From Helicoverpa zea (taxonomy: Eukaryota; Arthropoda; Insecta; Lepidoptera; Noctuidae): DNA of 64,000 nucleotides. The stretch is taken from NCBI RefSeq assembly GCF_022581195.2, contig NC_061470.1, forward strand, positions 1,302,001 to 1,366,000. Reading direction: 5' to 3'. A model generated the notes under the pieces. That model had not been told where the DNA came from. It saw only the letters and a program-made list of their open reading frames with translations, and searched no databases. Position numbers and translations under genes: made by a program. This document shows, one piece after another, positions 36,001 to 48,000 of this stretch (positions are counted from its first letter, which is position 1; each line of letters starts with the position of its first letter).

Positions 36001-39000
36001 ATATTTTATAGGTACATAGTCAACAGTCCACTATTATATAGAAAACTAGCCGTTTTCCCGCGGTTTCGCCCGCGTCCCGTGGGAATTGCTGACCGTACTG
36101 GGTTAAAATATAGCCTCTGTTACTCGAGAAGAGTGTAGCTTTCCAACAGCGAAAGAATGTTTAAAATTGTTTTAGTAGTTCTTGGGTTTATCCATTACAA
36201 ACAAACAAACAAATTTTTCATCTTTATAATATTAGTATCGTCAGCATTAGTCATTTTAACATGAGTCGGATGCTATCGTCCGTTTGAAGTACAAATCTGC
36301 ATTCTAACATCTTCCACAAGCTGGAAGACATTCTTTCCATTACTTCTCATATTTGTACTATGGTTCATGGCTTAAGGCCTTCACAAACTCCATCGGGCCC
36401 AGAGACCATAGAAAATCTAAAAAAAAACTATTTAATTTTCTTCTGTTTCTGATACTTCGTGTTCAACGTGTGATGTCTCCCAAAATATCTTCTAATTAGA
36501 GAAATCTTTGACGTAATATTATGACAGCACGGAACACATCTTAGGGGGTTATCTAACAATTTACGTTATTTAATACAACGATGTAAAGTTATCTAATAGC
36601 GGAACGCCTATCGTTTGAAACTTGACACAGTTTTCAAGCGAATGCTTTCGTTTCGCCTCGAAGATACGTTTTATTTTATGAATATGGTAATATCAAAAAA
36701 AAAAAAAGAAATGAAACGACTTTATCATCACTAAATGCTTGTGATGATAACCTTTGACCTATTAATATAAGAGTCTTCATAAACTTCTCTTTTGCGCCTA
36801 AATTATGAAAATGCTTGGTAGTTGGATCGGTCTCATATTTCACATGAGGGATTCTCCCTCACCCTTCATCACTGTCCAATATTTAATTTTAGTAGGGCTG
36901 ATATGGTCTAGGTCATATGTATATGGTCTTTGGAATATAACTGCCATTCACCACCAGATTCTTCAAAAGGTGCAAAAAATATATCCAGTCTAACAATTAC
37001 TAAGATTATGCGCAGGAAGTTTTAACATTCAAGTACCCAAAACCACTTGACGAGGCTATATTAATAAAGGATGTTGCTACGAAAATAGCTAACTGATAGC
37101 GAGACAATGATAACTCGAGCACTTTAATGATTAAAGAAAGATGTGTTTGTCATGTTGTTTTGATAGTTCAGTCCACGGAGTAGTAACGAAAGATGAGCGG
37201 AGATGCCATAATGTAGGAGGTTAGGCGTCGTCTTCTAGGTCAAATACCAGACCAAAACGATCAGTTACAAGTGAACTAACGAGGCGTTTGGGTTCTTTGA
37301 GACCTCTGTCAACGATTTTTAGTATTACAAAAAAGGGTCGGGTCCAAAGAAGGCGTACAAGGTCGAAAACAGTTACGTTTCTCTTCTTCTCACATCCATA
37401 TTTTGGCGGGCTATTTTCTTAGGAGATTTTCCGTTACGGCACCTCCTCTAGTCATTTTGTTCTCCATGATACAATCGCAATAGGTATAATTTATCGAGGA
37501 CATTCGCCACAAGTTCACGAGTACTTGACGTAATCATACGATGTTTTGAGACCAGAAATACCATCTTAATTTCATACAGTTATCTCACGCTTATGTAATA
37601 TATCTTGCAACAGTCACATAAGGGGTCAAGGGTACTTTATTCGTTAATATACAGTGGGTTGCCAAATTATTAGGGACAGTTACAAATACACGGTATTGGT
37701 AAAGTATTTGGTTTAAATTAATTATAAAAACACACTTTTGACATAGTAAAAGCTTTAATATGATAACACAACTATTTAAGAATGATATAAAATATATTTA
37801 AGAATAAAATAACAAAAATAAAAAATTATAAATAAATAAATGTACATGCAGAAAAAATAGTTAATATTTTGTGACGTTGCCTTTCGCCTCAATGACTGCT
37901 GCTATACGCCTGGGCATACTTTCTATGCAGTTTTTTGCACTTTGTTTTATTTTTGGGTTATGGTGCCACACATTAATAAGCTTTTCGATCAGTCTAACCT
38001 TGGTGGTTATGTTCTCCTTGGCTATTTCAGCCTTGGTGATCTCCCATAGATTTTCTATGGGGTTCATGTCAGGTGAATTTCCAGGCCAAGGCAGTACTGG
38101 GATGTTGTGGTCGGCCAGGAACTTGGTTATGCTCCTGGCTTTATGGCATGGTGCTGAATCGTGCATAAACATGAATTCTTCACCGTCTGGAAACCATTCT
38201 TCAAGTGTGGGCAACAGGCGAGTTTGTAAAACTTGCTTGTACTGGTCTTGTTTCATGGTTCCCTGGACGATGTAGAGGCGCCCAACCCCTTTGGCACTTA
38301 TGACAGACCACACCATTACCTTAACTGGGTGTTTTACCCTCTCAACAATGCAGTCAGGGTGGTATTTTTCACCTGGGTGTCGTCGCACAAAGCTGCTCTT
38401 GTCGGCTAAAATCTCAAAGGATGACTCATCTGAGAAACACACCTGAAAAAAAAATTAAAGTTGTTTATATTTTTTATTTATGCGTTCTTAATTTAGTCGA
38501 CTATAAATATGGACCCTATCTGACCTTACTCCAGTCCTCGATTGTCTTATGCCGGTGCTCACGAGTCCAGGCTAGACGCTTCTTTTTCATGGCCTCTGTC
38601 AGCCTGGGTTTCTTAGCGGGACGATGTCCTGTCAGGCCTTCCTCTGCTAACCTACGCTGCACAGTTCTCTTGGATATCATTATTCCAGACTCTTGAGCCA
38701 TCTGGGTTAATAATCCAGCACTTTTTTTCCTGTTATCTAAACAGATATCGCGTATTTTCCGGTCAGTACGTGGAGTTGTGATGCGCTTTCGTCCGCAATG
38801 ACCTTTTCTTTGAGGTGTTATTGGCTGATCCAGGTCCAAAGAAATTTTTATTTTGTTGACTGCTGACTTAGAAACACCAGCGATATCTGCTATCTGTCTT
38901 TGAGAGTGCTTGGTGTGTTGCAGAAGCGTTTTAATTTCGCTTTTCTTTTTTGGAGTCAAATCACAACCTCTACCCATGCTGAAAGGCAAAAAAAATAAAA

Positions 39001-42000
39001 ATATTGCAATATGTGCACGTAAAATAAAATTTCATGAATATTAAATAGTAATACTTACATTTAAAATAATTTTCAGGCACTAATACTGAAATATTTTTTG
39101 TCTAAAATTTTTAATTCGTCTTTCACTATCACACGTCTCCAGCAAACTGTAGCACTCACTTAATTTAAAAAATTGTAGAAAATAATCCAACCATTGAAAT
39201 CTCAAAAACCACTTATAATAGAAAGAGTAAAGAACAGGCAAACATAAATAAAACATTTTTGTAACACCTACACCACTCAAAACTGCAGTCAAGTGCATCC
39301 AATGTGAGAAATCGACAAAAAACGTAAGTGTCCCTAATAATTTGGCAACCCACTGTAGTGTGCATAAAGTTGTAACATAATAAGCTATGTATGAATGCTA
39401 TTTAACTAATTATGATAGGTTATACAATAAAACGAGTTTTGGGTGTCTAGTTTGTTCGCAGTTTTTATTCTCTTCCGCATCAAATCATTTTGATATTTGA
39501 CGCGTATTTTCTACGACTGGATTCATTAAATTAACATATCTTTTACTCATTTATTACTCTTGATAAATGTGAAACCTACGATGTAGTCCAGCAAAACGAT
39601 TGACCCACTTTCAGACTTAATTTCAAGATATAAATCTTGTGTGACTTAGGTAAGTTCGGAACTTGAACGAAATTGCTTTTTAGATCCCCTGTAGGCGGTT
39701 CTTCTATCTAATGTTCTGGAATAGTCTGTCTGGGTCTATTATTTGCTTTTGTAGAGACTAGGTTTTTAGAGCACCGTACCCGAAGCTACTACCACTGACT
39801 TTCAGACCAGGCTGTATCTTATGAACCGTGATAGTAAGGGAGTTGATATTTTCAATGGAAACAAAACGACTATATTTAAACTTAACAACTATATTTAGAA
39901 TAAAATAAATATTTCAAGGTTCAATTCGGGCCATTTTAGGAGACCCTTTGTGCGCGTGTCCGACTCGCACTTGGCCAGTTTTTCATTAAAACATTATCAC
40001 TAAATTCTGAACTTTCACTTTGGTGACTCAATACCTAAACACAACATGTTTGCTCCCCTAGATCTTGCCGAACGGAAGTCCTGTCAGCTCAACTCCTCAA
40101 TTAATAAAGTCTCCCTCAATCAGGTCCATTGTACAGTCAAGTGGTAAAGTGCGAGGCGCGCACATTTCGATACAGTGGCCACTCGACTCGATGATACAAT
40201 CGGTATGAGTCACGCGGTCACACCATCGCATCGACCTGATTATGACGTCACTAGAAGTGTAGACTGTAGATTCGTACTGCTTTGAATTAGGACAGTTTTC
40301 GCGTTTTTGGTCTTCTTGTACATAGGAAGTTTGGCTTGCGGTTTGAATGTTAGAGGAAATGGTCAATGCATAAATGTTTGTTAAACATTTGGATCTCCAA
40401 TTTATGCAAAATTGATGTATGTAAAATCTTTCGAAAGTGCCAAAAAGTTTTGCGATGATTTGAGTCACCTATAACCAGAAGGTATTTTAAAAGAAATGCA
40501 CTAAATCTCTAGAAGGCTGATTCCTGGATGTCCAAGATATAGTACCACTTGACACACACTTTACATAATTATAACAAATTATACCAACAACGTATTCTTC
40601 TAAGCACCTCAAGTAGACATACCCTGACAAATGATTGATAGGTTCGAAGCTGACCTTCCGACTGATGTCATTTGTCATTCAAGCACTTCTGGGTGCGTAG
40701 TAATATTACAAACGATGTATAAATAGAATTAAGTACTGTTGTAAACATGAATAGCATCATCAGGATATAGTATTCCTTTATTGTGGTTTGAACTTGTATC
40801 ATAGGCTATTTTTAAACCCTCCCTCAAAAACGGGGTGTTACAAATACGACCTTTGCAAATGAAGATGTTATAACTTTGACCTCTAGTTTCTGTCTGTAGC
40901 ACTGTTTTGTCTGTGAGTGAGAGAATGGTGCCCAGGATTTATGGAACCATGTTTTTCTTAATCCAATCTTAGCCCGTTTGTATCATTTCCCTCAAGTGTT
41001 TAAAACTCCGTGTGTGTTTCACCTTTAGTGGTCTCCTGTGTTTATCTTTGGTTAATCTATTGCTTAAGTACTGGTAATATCGCGTTCTAATATTATTGTT
41101 TTTAAATATTGCTTTTACAATCACTTATATTTCTTGGTCCATTTCTTTACTTACTTTAACTAATAGTATTATTGATCTAATCTCTAAAACGTCGCGTTCT
41201 GCTTATATCCCTAAGGTAAATAGCGTGACTCGTCTCTAGAAACAAGTCGTTACGTCATTTTCTTGTTTACCATGTTTATCTGATACACATAAAGTTAGTA
41301 ATACAGGTGATAAACGATGATAATTAAAGTTATTCTGAGTGATGTGACACTGTTTGTCATCATTATTGTGCATAATATGACCAAAGTGCATGAAGCAGAA
41401 TAATAGCGTCTTATATTTGTAAGCTAATCTCAGACTGAAAAATTATTTATTTGGGAAATAGCCCACTTCTCGAAGAGGGCTATAAGGGTACTTTTGGGAT
41501 GCAGGCCAAAGGCCAAGCCGCTGGCTTAAGCTAGGTGTGGTATATGAACTAAGCGTATGAACGTTAACTAGATCTTGCAGATCCGATTTCTTGTACCTAT
41601 ATTTGTGTAACGAAACACCTATTTCCTACCTATTGTTTTGTCTTTTATGTCCATTCACTGCATCCTTCCGTTCACTGTATCAAGTTGCAATAACAGATGT
41701 AACTTTGTTTTGCATTTTTTATTCATTCATAATCATGAAACTCGTGGTGGCCTAGTGGGTAAAGAACCAACCTCTCGAGTATGAGGGTATGAGTTCGATT
41801 CCAGGACAGGCAAGTACCAATGCAACTTTTCTAAGTTTGTATGTACTTTCTAAGTATATCTTAGACACCAATGGCTGATAAAAAGGTGAAGGAAAACATC
41901 TTGAGGAAACCTGGACAATAAAGTCTGAAATCACCAACCCGCATTGAGCAAGCGTGGTGATTAATGCTTAATCCTTCTCCGTGTGAGAAGAGGCCTGTGC

Positions 42001-45000
42001 CCAGCAGTGGGACGATAAAAAGGCTGTAACAGTAACAGTAATCATGAAAGTACCTGCAACTGGTATACGGAGAATACCCATTACTTGTACATAAACTGTT
42101 TTATCTTGATTTCTAAGAGGTAATAATATTTTTAGTTCATCATCTTCTGAGCCTCTTCCCAACTATGTTGGGGTCGGCTTCCAGTCTAATCAGATGCGGC
42201 TGAGTACCAATGTCTTTAGTTCAACGTTTTTAAATGGAAGTAATGTTATTTCAGACGAAGCATCGCACTGCGATGGCGATCCTCGCGGTGTGCAACGCGG
42301 GCTCACTGGCTGCAGCCACCAACCTGGTCATCTCGCTCAACCCTGAAGACAAGTATGTTTCTAAAATATTTATTTATGTTGAAAACGTTGTTGGTTAAAT
42401 GCGGATTTCAGTAATCAATCCATCTGTAGGATTTGCTTACTGAGCCCTGTACGACTAAATTCAAATTTTTGTCCCTAGTAAGATGAACATTACAGATACA
42501 TGCATGTTATTGAAATCCATAGTAAATTCGTTGTTAATTGAAGTACCTAACAATTCAGTAAATGACCATTTACTCATAATTTGTTGTTAGTTATTACGCT
42601 ACCTACATAGGCTGCCACGTATTACATTATGTACAGGCATGCATGTAGCCGCCATTGAAATCTGGGAAGATCTCATTGCAATTTCGCTTAAGAAAGAGCC
42701 TCGTTTTCTTTTCTCTCTCGTTTTGAATTATTCATACTGCAGTTTTCCTTCATACTGGGCTCAATGTCATAATCGTTCCCCTGTTTATTACTTACAAACA
42801 ACTTTATTGAAGGAAAATACAGTTTCTGTTGTCAAACAAAACATTTCAACTATGCATTAATTAATACCCTTATACATACACATAATTACTAAGGTGTATA
42901 ATAATATTCAGGAAGTGGAATTATTCGTGTGACTTCAAAGCATGCGTGATTTAGGTAGCAAGGGTCACGTGACGTCAGTGGCCAAATAGTTCCGTACCGG
43001 TAGTTGTTTAACGGTAATATAAATGTTAGGTTGGGTCAAATTGTTGGTGCCAACGCGCATGCCGATGTGTCATTGGTCAGAAGTGTTCCTTTGAAGGATG
43101 AAGATGAAAGGCCAACTCCTGAACTTGATGGGAGTATTGGAGTCAATACTAATTTTACAATGCAATCATTGGCTTATCTATATTGGCGCCAACGTTTGTA
43201 GCTGATAGTATGGAACAATTTGTAAACCACAATTTGCTCCTGAGCTTTCAGAGTAATCTTTACCTTGATAAGTTCGTATAAGTAAGTTGGCGATGCCAAA
43301 AATGTTCGAATTCCAAGACATGTCCAATCGAATACGATAAGATGAGAAAGTAAAGCTTCCCAGAAGTTTTAAAATTCAGGACAAGACGTATAATCTTCAA
43401 TCGCCTTTGAGTAGAATATCGATTTTGGCGCCCAACGCTCGAAAGATTTTTGCTCCCGTGTTGTCGGGTTCTTTTGATAATTCGCACATTCATGACTAAG
43501 AGATATTCCTCTTCAGGGATATTGTGCGTGAAAGACTAAGCGTTCAGATATATTATGAGTTCTGAAACTATTTCTCTTCCATTTAATTTTGCCAAATGGA
43601 AGAAATCGAACTTCACATAATCAAGCTATGTAATGTTTATACATAATGTAATTTGAACAGTATTTTGAATACCCGTTACAGAAAACTGCCTATAGCTTAC
43701 CATTTGACAAAGAGACAGTCTGTATGTAACGACGTACGTATGGGAAAGTGTTTGCACCCACATTTCACCTCCCATTAAACATGACCACACATTAGTACAA
43801 TTAAACGTTTTCCAATGAACCTCGCCATTTTTCATACTCCAATAGTTTTTCAGTTCACCGCATTCATATCGCGGTGTTGTCGAAACGTCATCAACGAAAG
43901 CCGTTTGAAAATGATCTTTATCATCTAGATATAAGACTGGTTTTGGCATGCAAAAGTGCTTAATAAATATTTGACGCAATAAAGGTCTTCATATGTGGTG
44001 CATGCATTAAAAATATGTACTTTGATAACAGAATGTTATTCTTGAATGAATTAAAAATTGACGAGATGAATTTTTATCTCTGGATCTGCTCTTTCAACTA
44101 TTGCATAAGACTGAAAAATCTTCTTTAAAGAAGCAAAGTTTGAAAAGAAGAAAATTAGACCCAAAAGCTGGAGATTTTGATAACGACATGGTTGCACAGA
44201 TCTTTCCAGCTAGGTCTATCTAGGACTGATCCCAAAGTACATCCACATTTGCAAAGGGGAACTACGCTCTTGATTCAATAGACCTTAAAGAAACAATTGA
44301 TCTAACAACCTTTAGGTAATAAACTGTAACAGATTCTCCATACACATGTTATGCTACATACCCTATTTCATCTCGAATAAAATCTCCATATGTGTTTGTT
44401 TTTCCTACGATGTGGGTCGAACCGACCTTGACACACAAAGTCCTGTTTAGCGTCAATATTTGCGCAGATACACGTGCGATTAACGCTTTTCATACAAAAC
44501 GTGCTGGTTTTGGCACGAGTGACGTTTCATCTCCGTTGTGTGTAACCGGATGGGTCTTGATAGTTTTATTGCTTGAATTATGTCTTTATTTATTTTTTAT
44601 TTATTGCTTATTAGAAGGTACATTATATATTCTAAAAAGTACAAAATGTCCAACAAAACTGTATACACAGTTTATCTGTTGGATCAGATAGTAAGGGTGT
44701 ACTATGCCAAATCGAATGACAAATAATCGAATGCCAATTGATCGACTACTATAAATCGAAATTCTAAATACTCGAACATTCTCGAGTTTTTCTTGTATAC
44801 ATAAAAAATATAGATTTTTCGATAGGATGAATATGCGATGCATTTAACGCTCGATCAAACGAACATTCGATATTTCGAACACTCGATGTATTGACTGCGC
44901 GATGTATTGAATGTTCGATTTAATAACCATTCTATATTATGAATGTTCGAGTATTTAGAATTTCGATTTATAGTGGTCGATCAATTGGCATTCGATTATT

Positions 45001-48000
45001 TGTCATTCGATTTGGCATAGTACACCCAGATAGTAATCATCGTAAGGATCAGATGTAACTGTTTCTTATATTTGGGGGTTTCTTGAAGATGTCTGTATGA
45101 ATAATTTTTGATATAGGTCTTGACTCTTGACTGTGTTATGTTAGTAGTCCAATTTCATTATTAATTCTTTCTGGGGGTTTGCTTATGCGTTTCGAGTATA
45201 TTGAGTGGTCATAGAAGCTCTTAGGTCTAATGGAAGGTCACATAGACATTGACAAAGTCATCGTTTCTGAAAGTACCTATCTCAGGTAAACAACAGATCT
45301 CACTTGAAACGCTTACTGATAAATCAAGTGCGACTTAAGCTAAGATCAAGAGGCTTGATGTCAGCTTAAGCGGAGGTCCGGCTTTCGATTTGTCAGCGAT
45401 AAATTACGCAATACGACCTGTGTTTCAAGATGCTCTCTAATCTTCTCTAGAGGCTCTTAAAAGTATCTAAAGACCGATAAACCTTCAAAGAACTATATAA
45501 AGTACTTTAATACTTCTTTCGTTTTTATATAATTTCAATAAATGTGTCAGTTCGCGGTAAAAGGTACCTTATGGGTGTTGGCACTTACGACATTATGTTT
45601 TTTTAGTCTAAGCAAGATTGTAGAATTTGTATCTTTTTTTTTTTTTTTCGACGTCAAAAGTCATCAAATGACCCCTCCCGCTGTGGGTTAGCAGCGGTGA
45701 GGGAGTGTCAGACTCTTACTGACTAAAAACCGTCGTGTTCCGTCATAGGCCTTTTATGTACCAGGGCCGCGGTATCTCTTTCGAACAACCCGCAGCCCCG
45801 GCAAGCCCTGCTGGGCCCCGCTGGAGAATTTGTATCTCCAAATGACTTAAGCGCCAAAGTCCATAAGGCACCTTTTGTCATGAAATGACACAAATAACGA
45901 TATAAATCAATTACATAATGACTTGCCTTAGTTAAGATTTCAGACTGACATTCAAGACACGATACCCAAGTTATTCTTTAGAAGATATAGCGATGTTTTA
46001 CTTGGGCTGTAATAGGACACACTAGAAACGCTTCGCCCTTGGGTCGTACGTAACGAAAAGCGGTATGGATTTAAAATGGCATTACTAATTTAGGTGCTCG
46101 TGGTACATACGTTGCGGCTTTATAATCTTCGTGAAGTTTCAAATGCATGTCTGTTTCGTTTCTCTTGCAAGTCACATGTTTGTCGCGGTACATAATGGAC
46201 AGTGAATATTAGGGTTTTTTGCTACATAATGTGTATTTTGCTCAATTCTTCTCTGTGTGAGAGGAGGCCTGAGCCCAGCAGTGGGACGATAAAAAGGCTG
46301 TAACAGTAATTATGACCACACCTACCTATTATCTTACAAATATAAATCATACGCCTTTTCTTTTCCAGAATAACAGCAAAGCGTGGAGGCGCGCTCACAG
46401 CGCTCGGCTTCGTCTACTTCATGACGTTGTTTGAGCTACTGAACGCTCTCGCGCTGTCTACCGGCGCCGGCGCACGGTTCCGACACAAGTACAGACTCAG
46501 CTGCGGGGATGTGCTCGATATTACTAACAAGTATGTATGCTGTGGAGGTCTAGTGGTTTAAGAGGTTCAAGGAAATCTAAAGTGAAGGTTTCCGTTTAAT
46601 ATGTTATATTTTTCTTGATGACCTAAGAAATGAATGATATAAGAATTGTAGAACTAATAAAAGCTTACTCTTCAATCGACCCTGTTAGAATGGGGACAAT
46701 TAAAGAAGTTTCCTGAATTTTTTATGATAATATTTGGGGAATATAAAATATATTGTCTCTTTTACCTACCCAGACTTGCGGACTTGTTAATTTGACGGAT
46801 GGAGTTAATTAATAACTTAGGTACTGGTGTTCGTGGGGCTGGTGCTAAGTTGCAATGTGTGGTTAGGCAGAGTGGTTTGACTTCCCAGATATTGTTTAAA
46901 CTGTATATGGTTGATATCATTAGTGGGCTGCAGCCATAGATGTAATATAATAAACAAGATTGCGCACGCTCGAAATATATATTTACGAAATTGAACTCTA
47001 TTCCAACGCAATAAGGTACTAAATTTGTTGCATAATACACAGAGGCAAATCCGAGCCGAGAGGGATAGTTAGAACGGAGGCTGTTTGTCTCTTTCTAACA
47101 CCTTGCCAGCATAAAAAATGTTGTGATTAACAGTTTTGTCTTCCAAAAAAACAATTGAATCACATATATTTTTATCTTATTTTAACAATTGTAAGTCAAC
47201 AAATTAATAAAAATCGCATTAATTTATTATACGAATAAATTATTTATATAAATTATTATTCTTAAAACATAAACAACATATTTTTTTTTTCTAGCGGTAA
47301 CCCTGAACATTCTTGGCGCGTAATCAGCATTCAAAATTTTGTTTATATTTTTTGTATTAAATCAATTTAAACTATTTAAATGGTGAAAAAGTGTTGCGAT
47401 TATACTTGTAAAAGTGAATCCTATGGTGGTTGCAATATATCGTTCCACAGGTTAGCTAATAATAACATTTTCGTAAACCAAACAACTAGGGTGCCCATGA
47501 ATTCTTGTAATGAGTGAAAATATGGGTGATGGATTTTAAAACTGTTGTACTATTGTTATAGCTTCCCAAAAAATGAAGAAAGGCGACATAAATGGCTCAG
47601 CAGTCTATATATGAAGTAGAAATACAAAAAAAAACAGTCTTCACTTCGAATCTTCCTGCTTTTATACTGCTAATTCCCGCTAATTATTAAAAGCCTTTAT
47701 AAGTATCTTAAGGTCACAAACTGTGTAAGTTAAAACTTCAATACCAATCTGCGTTAAATAAATCTTAGCAAATTCGGATTTGTCTCACATAGCTTAATCT
47801 CATAGTCACCCTATTAGAAAGGGACAGACAGCCTCCGTACTAACTGTTTCACTCGGCTCGTTTTTTGGGTTTATATGTGCAGTCCTGTTTACTAATATTA
47901 TGTCTATGGCTGCAGCAGACAGACAAAGGAACTTACCATAGACATTTAGGTCTTTTAAGCTAGCCTCTGTCTGTGGTCGTGCACTCGCGACTTCATGCGC

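Noticed and set aside
38421..38696. Plus-strand frames across the Tc1 element
   Set aside because: Antisense of the transposase, which has all catalytic motifs on the minus strand.
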